Shown: positions 1 through 10,441 of the stretch, one piece after another
Layout of the letters: every line of letters begins with the position of its first letter
How positions within the stretch are numbered: position 1 is the stretch's first letter
From: Nitrosomonadales bacterium
Lineage (GTDB): Bacteria > Pseudomonadota > Gammaproteobacteria > Burkholderiales > Gallionellaceae
Assembly: GCA_016218445.1 (NCBI GenBank)
Contig: JACREC010000046.1
Span: 1-49,423, forward strand
Length of the DNA stretch: 49,423 bases
Direction of reading: 5' to 3'
Translations under genes and position numbers: made by a program
The notes under the pieces: generated by a model
What the model saw: the letters and a program-made list of their open reading frames with translations, nothing else
Databases searched by the model: none
What the model was told of the DNA's origin: nothing

Positions 1-144
1 AAGGCTTCGCCACCACTGAGGCCATTATAATCATCGCCCGCAAGATACTTCGCATTGCCTTTGCAGTGTGGACTTCCAACAAACCTTTTGATCCGGGTAA
101 ACTCGGATTTCAGGCTTGCAAAAAACCATAGGATCTACGCCAGC

Positions 145-858
145 TTAACCCCTCAAGAGCGCAGCTTCGATATAAACATCCACCCCGTTAGCCGGAGTAA
201 TGGCCGCAGCAGGTATAGCCACTCCATTGCGCCAATCCGTTACCGCCTGCTGTTTCCCCGCACCCGTTACCAGAAACATCACTTGACGTGCGGCACCCAA
301 GCGGTATGCGCTGAGCGAGACACGTTGCGGCGGTGGCTTGGGTGAGTTGAATACGGCAATGGCGGCTGGGGCATCCGGCGTATTACCCCAGTCGTGATCC
401 GGAAACAGGCTGGCGGTGTGTCCGTCTTCGCCCAGCCCCAGCAGCACTAGATCGAACAGTCCGATTCCTGCCACTATTCGCGCATAAGCGCGGGCAGCGG
501 CTTCAGCTCCTGTCTCTGCGGGAATGGGATGTATCTGGTTGGGCGGGATGGCGACATGATTCAGCCAGGCCTGAGCGGCCATCCGGCTGTTGCGCTCCGC
601 ATGGTCGGGCGGCAGGCAGCGCTCATCGCCGAAATACACATGCCATGCGTTCCAGTCCGTGTCGGCTTTGCGCAGCAATTCATATACCCGGCGCGGTGAT
701 GTGCCGCCAGCCAGCACGATATAAAACGCTCCGCGCTGGCTGATGGCCTGCTGTGCGGCGTGCAGTATCGCTTGCGCTGCCGCCTGTTCCAGTTCGGCGG
801 TGGTGTGATAACCGTGCCAGCGGCATTGTTGCGGCGGGTCGCTGTTTTTTAATAAAGG
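145..858 (-). CDS. pgl: 6-phosphogluconolactonase
   Basis: ORF 145..927; motifs VLAGGTSPRRVYELLR, VYFGDERCLPPDHAERNSRMA, LGLGEDGHTASLFP. Start placed at internal Met (MPLLKNSD). Confidence 0.9.
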   Translation of the reverse strand, partial: PLLKNSDPPQQCRWHGYHTTAELEQAAAQAILHAAQQAISQRGAFYIVLAGGTSPRRVYELLRKADTDWNAWHVYFGDERCLPPDHAERNSRMAAQAWLNHVAIPPNQIHPIPAETGAEAAARAYARIVAGIGLFDLVLLGLGEDGHTASLFPDHDWGNTPDAPAAIAVFNSPKPPPQRVSLSAYRLGAARQVMFLVTGAGKQQAVTDWRNGVAIPAAAITPANGVDVYIEAALLRG

Positions 859-954
859 CATATAATTCGCCAGGTAATTATGATGGCCATGATGCGATTC
901 TACGGCTGGCATGAATCGGTTGTGCAAGTTAATTATCTTTGCAGGGGAAATTCT

Positions 955-1875
955 ATGCGAATGGCGATGATAGGGCTGGGCAAAATGGGCGGCAACATGG
1001 TGCGCAGATTGCGCCGCGGCGGTGTCGAGGTGGTGGGTTACGACCGCGCGCCGGAGGTGGTTGCGCAGCTTGCCAAAGAGGAAGGCATGGTTGCCTCATC
1101 ATCGGTGGCCGACGCGGTGGCGAAATTGTCCAGCCCGCGCGTGGTATGGCTCATGCTGCCGAGCGGCGAGCCGACCGAGCAGCAGGTTCGCGCGCTGGTG
1201 CCGCTGCTGTCGAAAGGCGACATCATCGTGGACGGTGGCAACTCGAATTACCACGACAGCCAGCGGCGCGGCGCATGGCTGGCGGAGCAGGGCATCGGCT
1301 TCATGGATTCCGGCACCTCCGGCGGCATCTGGGGGCTGGAGAACGGTTATTGCCTGATGGTCGGTGCGACTGCCGAAGTGGCGCAGACGATGCGCCCCAT
1401 ACTACAGGCATTGGCTCCCGCTGCGGATCGCGGCTGGGCGCATGTGGGGCCGGTCGGCGCGGGACACTACACCAAGATGATCCACAACGGCATCGAGTAC
1501 GGCATGATGCAGTCCTTCGCCGAGGGGCTGGAATTGCTGCGCGGCAAGCAGGAATTTGCGCTCGACCTGGCGCAGATCACCGAACTGTGGCGGCACAGTT
1601 CGGTGGTGCGCAGCTGGCTGCTTGACCTCACCGCAGAAGCGCTGAAGCACGATCAGGAGTTGACGCAAATAGCCCCGTATGTGCCCGATTCCGGCGAAGG
1701 GCGCTGGACGGCGGTGGAGGCGGTGGATCAGGGTGTCGCCGCACCGGTGCTGACGCTGGCGTTGCAGATGCGCTTTACCAGCCAGGATGAAACCGGATAC
1801 GGCTACCGTCTGCTTTCCATGATGCGCAATGCCTTCGGCGGCCATGCGGTGAAACAGGCGGGCGGGAAAAAATGA
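955..1875 (+). CDS. gnd: 6-phosphogluconate dehydrogenase (decarboxylating), short type
   Basis: MAMIGLGKMGGNMVRRL Rossmann motif, VDGGNSNYHDSQRR, GHYTKMIHNGIEYGMMQ. Start at ATG 955 rather than 880. Confidence 0.92.
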   Translation: MRMAMIGLGKMGGNMVRRLRRGGVEVVGYDRAPEVVAQLAKEEGMVASSSVADAVAKLSSPRVVWLMLPSGEPTEQQVRALVPLLSKGDIIVDGGNSNYHDSQRRGAWLAEQGIGFMDSGTSGGIWGLENGYCLMVGATAEVAQTMRPILQALAPAADRGWAHVGPVGAGHYTKMIHNGIEYGMMQSFAEGLELLRGKQEFALDLAQITELWRHSSVVRSWLLDLTAEALKHDQELTQIAPYVPDSGEGRWTAVEAVDQGVAAPVLTLALQMRFTSQDETGYGYRLLSMMRNAFGGHAVKQAGGKK

Positions 1876-3377
1876 AAACATTGGAGCCTTGTACGCTGGT
1901 GATATTCGGCGCGGGCGGCAATCTGAGCCGCCGCAAGCTGATCCCTGTCTTGTTTCGCCTGGAGATGGCAAAACGCCTGCCGGAGCAGATGGTGATATTG
2001 GGCTGCGATATCGCGCAGCGTCAGCGCGATGAATGGTTGAGCATTGTGTCGGAAATTTTGCGGCCGATCTATCCGCAGGGGATGGACGAAACCGTGCTGC
2101 AACGCTTTTGCGCCCGGCTGCATTATTTTGCCATCCCGCCCGGCGATGACGCAGCCTACTCGCGCTTGCAGCAGATGTTGGACGGGAATGCGGATTTTCC
2201 TCCAAACATAGTCTATGACATGGCGGTGCGTCCGGCAGACTATCCCGCCATCGTCGAAAAGCTGGGCAACGTGGGTTTGCTCAATCAGAAAAACGGCTGG
2301 CGCCGTGTGGTGATCGAAAAGCCTTTTGGCTACGATTTGTTGAGCGCGCAGACTCTGCAAGGAAGTTTGTACAAGCATCTGGACGAACCGCAGATTTACC
2401 GCATTGATCATTACCTCGGCAAAGGCACGGTGCAGAACGTGATGGTGTTTCGCTTCGCCAACCTGCTGCTGGAGCCGCTGTGGAACCACCATTACATCGA
2501 CCACGTGCAGATCACCCATTCCGAAACCTTGGGTATCGAAGGGCGCGCGGATTACTACGAAGGCGCCGGTGCGCTGCGCGACATGATCCAGAGCCATTTG
2601 CTGCAATTGCTGGCACTGGTGGCGATGGAGCCGCCGGTAACGATGTCCGCCGAGCACTTGCGCGACGAAAAAGTGAAAGTGCTGAGAGCGATACGCCCGA
2701 TCACGCAGAACTCGGTGCATGCCCACGCATTCCGCGGCCAGTACACCAGTGGCAGCATAGACGGCAAAACTGTGCCCGGATATCTGGAAGAACCCGGCGT
2801 GGCGGCGGATAGCACCACCGAAACTTATGCAGCATTGAAGCTGTTCATCGACAACTGGCGCTGGGCGGGCGTGCCGTTTTACCTGCGCACCGGCAAGCGC
2901 ATGGCGGAAAACAGCTCGGCAATCTGCATCCGTTTCAAGAGCCCGCCGCAGGATTTGCTGCGCCACACACGCCACGGCCCGCCGCAGCCGAACTGGATCA
3001 TGCTGGGCATCCAGCCCAACGATTGCCTGAAAATGGAAATGCAGGTCAAGGTGCCCGGGCTGGATCTGCATACCCGCGCCCTCAGCCTGGATGCCACGTA
3101 CCGCAAGGGCGACGACGAGGATTACGACGCTTATGAAGGCCTGCTGCTGGACGTAATTGAGGGTGACCATTCGCTGTTTTTGCGCATGGACGAAGTGGAA
3201 GCGGCATGGCGCGTGGTGGACCCGATCCTCAAGGTATGGGCGATGGAGCGCGACTTCATCAATACTTATCCGGCGGGCAGTTGGGGGCCGCGCGGCACCT
3301 ACCGGCTGTTCGACCGCGATGACCAGTTCTGGCGTCATTCGTTGAATCTGGATGGCGCCAATCTGGAGGCTTACTGA
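1872..3377 (+). CDS. zwf: glucose-6-phosphate 1-dehydrogenase
   Basis: IFGAGGNLSRRKLIPVLF, RIDHYLGKGTVQNVMVFRFAN, FYLRTGKRM; overlaps gnd end. Confidence 0.95.
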   Translation: MKTLEPCTLVIFGAGGNLSRRKLIPVLFRLEMAKRLPEQMVILGCDIAQRQRDEWLSIVSEILRPIYPQGMDETVLQRFCARLHYFAIPPGDDAAYSRLQQMLDGNADFPPNIVYDMAVRPADYPAIVEKLGNVGLLNQKNGWRRVVIEKPFGYDLLSAQTLQGSLYKHLDEPQIYRIDHYLGKGTVQNVMVFRFANLLLEPLWNHHYIDHVQITHSETLGIEGRADYYEGAGALRDMIQSHLLQLLALVAMEPPVTMSAEHLRDEKVKVLRAIRPITQNSVHAHAFRGQYTSGSIDGKTVPGYLEEPGVAADSTTETYAALKLFIDNWRWAGVPFYLRTGKRMAENSSAICIRFKSPPQDLLRHTRHGPPQPNWIMLGIQPNDCLKMEMQVKVPGLDLHTRALSLDATYRKGDDEDYDAYEGLLLDVIEGDHSLFLRMDEVEAAWRVVDPILKVWAMERDFINTYPAGSWGPRGTYRLFDRDDQFWRHSLNLDGANLEAY

Positions 3378-3421
3378 TAACGGATGTCCGTTATTGTGAT
3401 TGGCAAGCGGTTATCTTGCCG
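3376..3421 (+). terminator. two small hairpins after zwf (AACGGA-TG-TCCGTT; GGCAAG-N7-CTTGCC)
   Basis: Inverted repeats directly after the zwf stop; no strong T tract, so weak as an intrinsic terminator. Confidence 0.3.
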
Positions 3422-3563
3422 GTGAGACTCAACGTTGGCTTGCGACCCTTAAGAGACGGTCGCGATCTAATTTAATTCAATTACCAAGTTGACCGCCGAG
3501 CAGTGGTTATAGTCATCCCGAAAGCGGTTGCTGGAATTTTACGTTTTGGAAATAGCTGAATTG

Positions 3564-3959
3564 TCAGGCAGCCATGAAGCCCGGCAATTTGGATGCCTTC
3601 CCATCGAAGGTCGCAGTCGCCCGACACCCCATCCGTCGATTTTTTGCGCCAATCAGGCAATCGGCAAAATCGGCAGCTGACTCCTTCCAGATGAAAAGAG
3701 CTTCCTCGATCGAGGGCTCGTCCTCAAATTGGATATCGGTCGAATTTAGCAAGCCGGAAATGGCTTCGATGATCTGATTTTTTGGCACGACATACCGGCT
3801 GCGCAGCACCCATTCCGTTTCCATGAGAACCAGCTGACTGACGAAAACGCGGCGCCCTGCCGCAACTTCACGCCTGATCAGTTTGCGTGCCTTCTCAAAC
3901 TGAATCTCGTCATCCCGAACCAGGAAACGAACAAGAACATTGGTGTCGATTCCAAGCAT
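3564..3959 (-). CDS. PIN-domain toxin, VapC-like
   Basis: MLGIDTNVLVRFLVRDD..., acidic PIN residues (ESAADFADCLIGA, TFDGKASKLPGF); adjacent to AbrB-type antitoxin. Confidence 0.85.
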   Translation of the reverse strand: MLGIDTNVLVRFLVRDDEIQFEKARKLIRREVAAGRRVFVSQLVLMETEWVLRSRYVVPKNQIIEAISGLLNSTDIQFEDEPSIEEALFIWKESAADFADCLIGAKNRRMGCRATATFDGKASKLPGFMAA

Positions 3960-4177
3960 CAGCGCGACAACTGTTCAACAGGAACAGACTTCCTTCCCTT
4001 CTTGCGCAGCGTGCCGGCCAACTCAGTAATGCTCTTGTTTTTAAGGCGCATGACGACCGTTGCATCGGGCATCAACGTAAATGTCATCCGGTCCCCGGAC
4101 TTCATGCCAAGACTATCCCGAATTTCCTTGGGTATTGTCGTTTGGCCCTTGCTGGTAAGTGTGGCATCGGTTGGCAT
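3959..4177 (-). CDS. AbrB/MazE-type (VapB-like) antitoxin
   Basis: DATLTSKGQTTIPKEIRDSLGMKSGDRMTFTL swapped-hairpin signature; overlaps toxin gene. Confidence 0.85.
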   Translation of the reverse strand: MPTDATLTSKGQTTIPKEIRDSLGMKSGDRMTFTLMPDATVVMRLKNKSITELAGTLRKKGRKSVPVEQLSR

Positions 4178-4287
4178 TGCAATCTCCTTTATTACTTACA
4201 TTGTTAATTATAGTATGGATTCTGGTGGTAGGCAATCAGGAGGAACATATGCTTGACGGACAAGATGGTGTCTATCACTCGACATAC

Positions 4288-6264
4288 TCAAATCACCCGG
4301 TCATTGCCGCCATCCACCGGAAGCCATGCTCCTGTGGTCTTGGCAAATAGTGGTCCGCACATCTCCGCCGCCAGTTCTGCCACATCCTTGCTGGTCACTT
4401 CGGTCTTGAGTACATTGTTTTTCTTGTACTCGTCCACCGTCAGGCCATAGTGCTTGGCGCGCGCGGCCAGCACCTCCGGCGTCCACAGGCCGGTGTCGAA
4501 CACGGCATTAGGATGCAGCGAATTGATGCGGATGTTGTCGCTGCCCCATTCCAGCGCCGCGACGCGCGCCAGCTGGTTGAGCGCAGCCTTGGAGGCCGAA
4601 TAGGCGGCGGCGCCGGGGCCGGGTGCAGGGACATTCTTCGAGCCGATCACCACCACACGCCCGCCGCGCGGCGCGAGCTTGAGGAAGGGATGGCACTCGC
4701 GCATCAGCATCAGGTTGGCGTCGAGGTTGATGCGCATCACCTTCTGCCATTCTTCGGTCTTGAGCGATTCGATACGGCAGCCGCCGGGGAAGATGCCGGC
4801 GTTCAGCACCAGCATATCCAGGCCGCCGAAAGCTTCCTCTGTTTGCACCAGCGCCTGCGTGAATTGCGCCGCCGAGGTGAGGTCGCATTGCAGCCCGAGG
4901 AAATTCGCGCCTGTTTTCATGGCGGTGACTGAAGCATCCACATCCAGCGCAACCACCGCCGCACCGCGCGCCAGCAGCGCTTCGACGCAGGCCTTGCCGA
5001 TGCCGGAGGCTGCACCGGTGACCAGTGCCACTTCGCCGCTGAACGGCAACGGCTTGCCGCCCTTGCGCAATTTAGCCTGTTCCAGGTCCCAGTACTCGAC
5101 ATCAAAAATATCCCTGGCGGGCAGCGCGCGGTAGCCACCCAAGGCGGTGGCGCGCAGGATGATGTCCATGGTGTGGGCGTAAATGTCGGCGACGATACTT
5201 GCTTCCTGTGCGCTCCTGCCCACCGCGCACAGTCCCAACTCACTATCAAGCACCACGCGCGGAGCCGCATCCAGCATGGTCTTGCGCTCTTTCGCCTGCG
5301 GCTCGTGGGCCGCAAAATATTTTTTGTAGCTCTCTACATATCCCGCCACATCGCGCCCCAGCATCGGCAGGCGCTTGGTGCGGATCACGTGGTCGGGCGT
5401 GGCCGGGCCTTGCTGTGCAATCGTGGAAATATCCGCGCGGCGCACGAAGGACAGGCTTTTGTCGTCCGCGTGGCGCGCAACAATCACTGGAAAACCCGCC
5501 GCTTTGGAAATGTCGGCGCGCAGCCTGGCCTGTACACTTGCCAGCTCCATACCATGTGCAGCAGCCACGGCGGATGGCGCGACATTCCATGCCTTGCGCT
5601 GCTTGAGATATTCCTCAGCGCGATTGACCAGAGCGATCATCCGCTCATAGGATTCCTTCGCGTTCTGTCCAAACGAGAAGATGCCGTGGTTCAGCAGCAC
5701 TATGCCGATGGTATGGACTCCGGCTTCGGCGGCAAAGCGCTCCGCGCAAAGCCTGGCGAGATCGAATCCCGGCATGACGTAGGGAATGACCACCACCGTG
5801 TCAGCGTAAATCTCGCGTATCCTCGCCTCGCCATCCGCCGTGTTGGTGATGGCAACGATGGCATCGGCGTGGGTATGATCCACGTAGGGGTAGGGCAGGA
5901 TGGCGTGCAGGATCGCTTCCACCGAAGGAACCGGCGCAGCGGCGCGGGTCTGGTGCGTGACCAGTTGATTGACCATCTCCGGATCGGGCAGCGCAGGCAG
6001 CTTCACCAGTTTCTTCAGGTGCTCCAAACGCACCGGAGCAAAGCCAGCGGCAGCGATGGTCTCCAGGTCCCAGCCGCTGCCCTTGACGTAGAGCACCTGC
6101 TCTTCTTCGCCCAGGATATTCTTCTCGGTGATCTTCACGGAAGTGTTGCCGCCGCCATGCAGCACCAGGGATTTGTCCTGTCCGAGCAGGCGCGAGGTAT
6201 AAACGCGCCGTTCGAGTTCGCTGTTGCAGTTTGCCGCTTCGTCATTATTCCATAAACTATGCAT
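4288..6264 (-). CDS. bifunctional class II aldolase / short-chain dehydrogenase
   Basis: N-terminal aldolase/RhaD-like (LGQDKSLVLHGGGNTSVK, VDHTHADAIVA) fused to SDR (ALVTGAASGIGKACVEALL, YSASKAALNQLARVAALE). Start at MHSLWNND. Confidence 0.88.
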   Translation of the reverse strand: MHSLWNNDEAANCNSELERRVYTSRLLGQDKSLVLHGGGNTSVKITEKNILGEEEQVLYVKGSGWDLETIAAAGFAPVRLEHLKKLVKLPALPDPEMVNQLVTHQTRAAAPVPSVEAILHAILPYPYVDHTHADAIVAITNTADGEARIREIYADTVVVIPYVMPGFDLARLCAERFAAEAGVHTIGIVLLNHGIFSFGQNAKESYERMIALVNRAEEYLKQRKAWNVAPSAVAAAHGMELASVQARLRADISKAAGFPVIVARHADDKSLSFVRRADISTIAQQGPATPDHVIRTKRLPMLGRDVAGYVESYKKYFAAHEPQAKERKTMLDAAPRVVLDSELGLCAVGRSAQEASIVADIYAHTMDIILRATALGGYRALPARDIFDVEYWDLEQAKLRKGGKPLPFSGEVALVTGAASGIGKACVEALLARGAAVVALDVDASVTAMKTGANFLGLQCDLTSAAQFTQALVQTEEAFGGLDMLVLNAGIFPGGCRIESLKTEEWQKVMRINLDANLMLMRECHPFLKLAPRGGRVVVIGSKNVPAPGPGAAAYSASKAALNQLARVAALEWGSDNIRINSLHPNAVFDTGLWTPEVLAARAKHYGLTVDEYKKNNVLKTEVTSKDVAELAAEMCGPLFAKTTGAWLPVDGGNDRVI

Positions 6265-6291
6265 ATTCTTCCTTGCTCCTGATTCGCAATT

Positions 6292-6432
6292 GGGAATCCC
6301 TAGAAATCCACATTTCATCCCAACTGCTGCGTTGCGAAAAAAATTTCTTGCTTACATATACCTCATATGTGGCGCGGCGAAATTTTTTCCGCGCCTTGCA
6401 TTTGGGCGAACTCTGAATTTCTAGAGGTTCCC
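6292..6432. repeat. MITE-like palindromic element with ~20-bp imperfect terminal inverted repeats
   Basis: gggaatccctagaaatcca ... tgaatttctagaggttccc; internal inverted segments gttgcgaaaaaaatttcttg / cggcgaaattttttccgcg. Confidence 0.6.
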
Positions 6433-6437
6433 ATTTA

Positions 6438-7880
6438 TCACTGCATCAGCCGTGCATAAATATCGCGATAGGCCGCTGCGCTTTTATCCCAACTGAAATC
6501 TCTGGCCATGCCATTCCGTTGCAATGTCCGCCAGGTTTTTTTATTGCGGTAAGCCACCACGGCGCGGCGCGCGGCGGACAGCAGGCTGGATGCACCCATG
6601 CTGTCAAACACAAAGCCGGTGGCATCGCCCCGCTTCAGCGAAGCTGCGCTGCAATCCACCACCGTGTCTATCAGGCCGCCGGTAGCGTGCACCACCGGCG
6701 GTGTGCCGTAACGCTGGCTGTACATCTGGTTGAGGCCGCACGGCTCGAAGCGCGATGGCATCAGAAAGATATCCGCACCTGCCTCGATCAGGTGCGATAA
6801 CCCCTCGTCGAAACCCACATAAGCGCCGACCTGGCCGGAATAACGGTGCGAAAGCCCCAGCGCCGTTCGCTGCATACCCGCATCACCGCTGCCCAGCAGC
6901 ACCAGTTGCGCCGGCAAGGCCACCAGTTGCGGTGTGATTTTGAGCACCAGATCCAATCCCTTCTGGCGGGTAAACCGGCTCACCAATCCAAACAAGGGCA
7001 CCTTGGGGTCAACGTGCAATCCCATACGCTTTTGCAACTCGCGCTTGTTGGCAGATTTCCCGCTCAAATCCGTAGCGTCATAAGCCTGAACAAGATTGGG
7101 GTCGGCAGCAGGATTCCAATCCTCGGTATCAATGCCGTTCAGGATGCCGTTCAGGACCTTGCGCCGGTGGGCAAGCAAGCCCTGCATGCCGAATCCCAGC
7201 ACATCGGTCTGGATTTCTTCGGCATAAGACGGACTCACCGTGGTGATGTGGTCGGCGTAATACAATCCCGCCTTCAAAAAAGACAGTTTGCCGTGAAATT
7301 CCACGCCATCCGGTTGGAAACATTCCGCTGGCAGGCCCAGTTCCGCAGCCGTCTGCGGCGGAAATATGCCCTGAAACGCGAGATTGTGCACGGCCATCAC
7401 ACACGGTGCGGCGCCCGGCGCAAAATGCAGGTAGGCCGGAGCCAGCCCGGTTTGCCAGTCGTTGCAATGCACCACATCAGGCTTCCACTCCAGCGGTGAA
7501 TCCGTGCTGCCCAACACGGCGGCGATTTTTGACAGCAGCCCGAAGCGCTGCGCATTATCCGGCCAGTCGCCGCCGTGCTCGTCCTGATAAGCTCCCCCGC
7601 CACGCTGATACAGCTCGGGGCATTCGACCACCCAGAGCGGCACGCCATCCGGCAAGGCGCCGGACAGCAGGCGCGCCGGGGGAAAGCCGGGCAAGGCGGG
7701 GAAATCGGCGGCAGTTTGCGGGGATGGCAACGCCTTCAACACTTGCGGATAGCCCGGCAGCAGCACACGCACGTCCACGCCCATGCTATGCAGCGCGGCC
7801 GGAAGCGCTGCACTGACATCGGCCAAGCCGCCGGTCTTGATCAGCGGCGCGACTTCAGAAGTGGCAAACAATACCCGCAT
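6438..7880 (-). CDS. glgA: glycogen synthase (ADP-glucose type)
   Basis: MRVLFATSEVAPLIKTGGLADVSAALPAAL; VSRFTRQKGLDLVL; MPSRFEPCGLNQMYSQRYGTPPVV. Confidence 0.95.
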   Translation of the reverse strand: MRVLFATSEVAPLIKTGGLADVSAALPAALHSMGVDVRVLLPGYPQVLKALPSPQTAADFPALPGFPPARLLSGALPDGVPLWVVECPELYQRGGGAYQDEHGGDWPDNAQRFGLLSKIAAVLGSTDSPLEWKPDVVHCNDWQTGLAPAYLHFAPGAAPCVMAVHNLAFQGIFPPQTAAELGLPAECFQPDGVEFHGKLSFLKAGLYYADHITTVSPSYAEEIQTDVLGFGMQGLLAHRRKVLNGILNGIDTEDWNPAADPNLVQAYDATDLSGKSANKRELQKRMGLHVDPKVPLFGLVSRFTRQKGLDLVLKITPQLVALPAQLVLLGSGDAGMQRTALGLSHRYSGQVGAYVGFDEGLSHLIEAGADIFLMPSRFEPCGLNQMYSQRYGTPPVVHATGGLIDTVVDCSAASLKRGDATGFVFDSMGASSLLSAARRAVVAYRNKKTWRTLQRNGMARDFSWDKSAAAYRDIYARLMQ

Positions 7881-7882
7881 TG

Positions 7883-10441
7883 CTACAGCCAACGCATGCA
7901 GCCTATCTCAAGCGGATGAGTCAGCATTTCGTGGCAAGGATAAACCCGTATGCGATACTCGAGCTTGCCACATTGTTCCGGCATCAACTCAAGCGTAAAA
8001 ACATGTTCACCCGTTTCATCGGCGGTGCCTTGCGCCTGAAACCTGTATTTCATCGACTGCTGGAGTTTTTCCTGATTGCTCTGATAGCCGATCAACATTT
8101 CCACCACCACATCGGCAGGCTGCAGGCCGTTCAGTTTGATGCCCACCTCGAAGCGCACGCCATCCTTGAACGTGATGCTGTGTTTGGGCACATCCATGCG
8201 GCGTATCGTCACGCCGTGCCAGGCCTGGCGGACAGCATTTTTCCAGGCCGCGATTTGGCGCGCGCCATTAAAATTACTGCCCCAATACTTGCGGTATTGC
8301 CGGGTAGCCGGCAGGTAAGTTTTGGCCACATACTCACCCACCATGCGCGTGGAATTAAAACGCGGCAGCAAGGATGCGACAGATTGCTTGGACATCTTCA
8401 CCCATTCATGCGAATAGCCCATCTTGTCGCGGTTGTAATAGGTCGGGATGACCTGATCCTGCAGCAGCTCATATAACGTCTGGCTTTCTTCGCGATTGCG
8501 CTGCTCTTCCGGCAGTAATTCCGAAACCGGTTTGATTGCCCAGCCATTTTTGCCGTTGTAGCCCTCATCCCACCAGCCATCCAGCACGGACAGGTTGAGC
8601 ACACCATTCATCGCCGCCTTCATGCCGGAAGTGCCGCTTGCCTCAAGCGGGTACAACGGGTTGTTCAGCCACACATCCACCCCGGCCACCAAACGGCGTG
8701 AAAGCCGCAGGTCGTAACCTTCGAGCATCAGAATTTTCCCTTCAAATTCCGGCAGGCGCGAAACCTGGGTGACACGGCGGATCAGATCCTGCCCCGGAAT
8801 GTCGGCAGGGTGCGCCTTGCCGGCAAAAATGAACAGCACCGGACGTTCGGTATCCCCCATGATCTGGCGCAACCAGTCAAGGTTTTCGAACAGCAATAAG
8901 GCGCGCTTATAGGTCGCGAAACGGCGCGCGAAACCGATGGTGAGCACATTCGGGTTGGCCGGATCGGCGTATTTCAGGATGCGATCGAGATGCGCTTCAG
9001 AACCGTGGTTGCGATAGTGCTGCTGGCTGACAATCTGGCGTATCAGTTGCAGCATTCTCGACTTGAGCGACTCGCGCACACTCCAGAATTGATGATCGGG
9101 GATGTTGTCTATTTGTTGCCAGAAAGCGACATCGGTCAAGTGCTGGCTCCAGCCCCAGTCGAGAAAACGCTCGAACACTTCCAGCCACTCCTTGGCCAGG
9201 AAGGTGGGCATATGCACTCCGTTGGTGACATAGCTCATGGGATTTTCTTCTTCCTCGATTTCCGGCCACATTTCGGCGCAGATTTCGGAAGAAACCCTGC
9301 CGTGGATGCGCGACACGCCATTCTGGAAGCGCGAGCAGCGGATCGCCAGCGCAGTCATGTTGAAATCGGGCGAATCCGGCGCGCGGCCCAAAGCGAGGAA
9401 TTCCTCCTGGCTGATTTTCAGTTGCGGATAGTAATGATCGAAGTAGGACAGCATCATGCCGTGGTTGAAATGATCATGCCCTGCCGGCACCGGCGTGTGC
9501 GTGGTAAAAATGGTGTGCGCAGCGACGGCCTCCAGCGCGCTGGAGAAATCCATGTCCTGCTCCCTCAGGATGCGGATGCGTTCCAGCGACAGGAAGGCGG
9601 CATGGCCTTCGTTCATGTGCCACACGCTGGGCTGGATGCCCATCGCTCCCAGGGCGCGCGCGCCGCCGATGCCGAGCACGATCTCCTGCTCGATGCGCAT
9701 GGTCTTGTCGCCGCCGTACAAGTGGTGCGTGATGGCGCGGTCATGCGGGGAATTCTCGTCGAGGTCGGTATCCAGCAGGTAGATCGTGACATTACCGACA
9801 CGCGCCTGCCAGATCTTCACCGCTACGCTGCGCCCCGGCAACTCAACGCTCACGCGCACTTCCGAGCCGTCCTTGTGCAATACCGGGGAAATCGGCAGGT
9901 TCTCGAAATCGGAATCGGTATAAATGGCATTCTGGTTGCCGTGCCCGTCTATGGTCTGGTAGAAATATCCCCGGCGATACAGCAGGCCGACACCAACAAA
10001 CGGCAGATGCATGTCGCTTGCTGATTTGCAGTGATCCCCGGCCAAAATTCCCAGCCCGCCGGAATAAATCGGAAAGCTTTCATGAAACCCAAATTCGGCG
10101 CAGAAATAAGCCACCAAATCGTTTTCCGCGAACCCCTCGGTGTAACTGTTGCGTACCGGCTTGGTGTGGTAGGAATCATAGGCCGCCAGGACGCGGTGGT
10201 AACTGGCCAGAAAAATCGGGCCTTCCGACGCGTCAATCAGCCGCTGCTCGTCGACACGGCGCAGGAAAGCCTTCGGGTTTTGGTCTACTGTATCCCACAA
10301 ATTCCGGTCAATATGGGAAAACAGGTCACGCGTGGGCAGGTCCCAGCTGTACCATAAATTATTGGCCAGCTCTTCGAGCCTGGCTAATCGTGCCGGAATC
10401 TTTGGTCTGACTTCGAGGATATACGGCGTGCTTTTATGCAT
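7883..10441 (-). CDS. glgP: alpha-glucan (glycogen) phosphorylase
   Basis: LWYSWDLPTRDLF, YSGGLGILAGDH, HMNEGHAAFL, LYPLEASGTSGMKAAMNGVLNLSVLDGWWDEGYNG. Confidence 0.93.
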   Translation of the reverse strand: MHKSTPYILEVRPKIPARLARLEELANNLWYSWDLPTRDLFSHIDRNLWDTVDQNPKAFLRRVDEQRLIDASEGPIFLASYHRVLAAYDSYHTKPVRNSYTEGFAENDLVAYFCAEFGFHESFPIYSGGLGILAGDHCKSASDMHLPFVGVGLLYRRGYFYQTIDGHGNQNAIYTDSDFENLPISPVLHKDGSEVRVSVELPGRSVAVKIWQARVGNVTIYLLDTDLDENSPHDRAITHHLYGGDKTMRIEQEIVLGIGGARALGAMGIQPSVWHMNEGHAAFLSLERIRILREQDMDFSSALEAVAAHTIFTTHTPVPAGHDHFNHGMMLSYFDHYYPQLKISQEEFLALGRAPDSPDFNMTALAIRCSRFQNGVSRIHGRVSSEICAEMWPEIEEEENPMSYVTNGVHMPTFLAKEWLEVFERFLDWGWSQHLTDVAFWQQIDNIPDHQFWSVRESLKSRMLQLIRQIVSQQHYRNHGSEAHLDRILKYADPANPNVLTIGFARRFATYKRALLLFENLDWLRQIMGDTERPVLFIFAGKAHPADIPGQDLIRRVTQVSRLPEFEGKILMLEGYDLRLSRRLVAGVDVWLNNPLYPLEASGTSGMKAAMNGVLNLSVLDGWWDEGYNGKNGWAIKPVSELLPEEQRNREESQTLYELLQDQVIPTYYNRDKMGYSHEWVKMSKQSVASLLPRFNSTRMVGEYVAKTYLPATRQYRKYWGSNFNGARQIAAWKNAVRQAWHGVTIRRMDVPKHSITFKDGVRFEVGIKLNGLQPADVVVEMLIGYQSNQEKLQQSMKYRFQAQGTADETGEHVFTLELMPEQCGKLEYRIRVYPCHEMLTHPLEIGCMRWL

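Noticed and set aside
55-345. 96-aa forward ORF at window start
   Set aside because: Overlaps pgl on the opposite strand and has no recognisable domain.
1803-3338. 511-aa ORF antisense to zwf, and other long antisense ORFs (5173..6255, 8990..10024, 18342..19406, 15996..17003, 30220..31218)
   Set aside because: Shadow ORFs produced by high GC and strong codon bias of the genes on the opposite strand; no recognisable motifs, low-complexity H/Q/R-rich composition.
3564-4177. VapBC-type pair as a novel defence system
   Set aside because: Ordinary type II toxin-antitoxin architecture with clear PIN and AbrB signatures; no extra linked genes.
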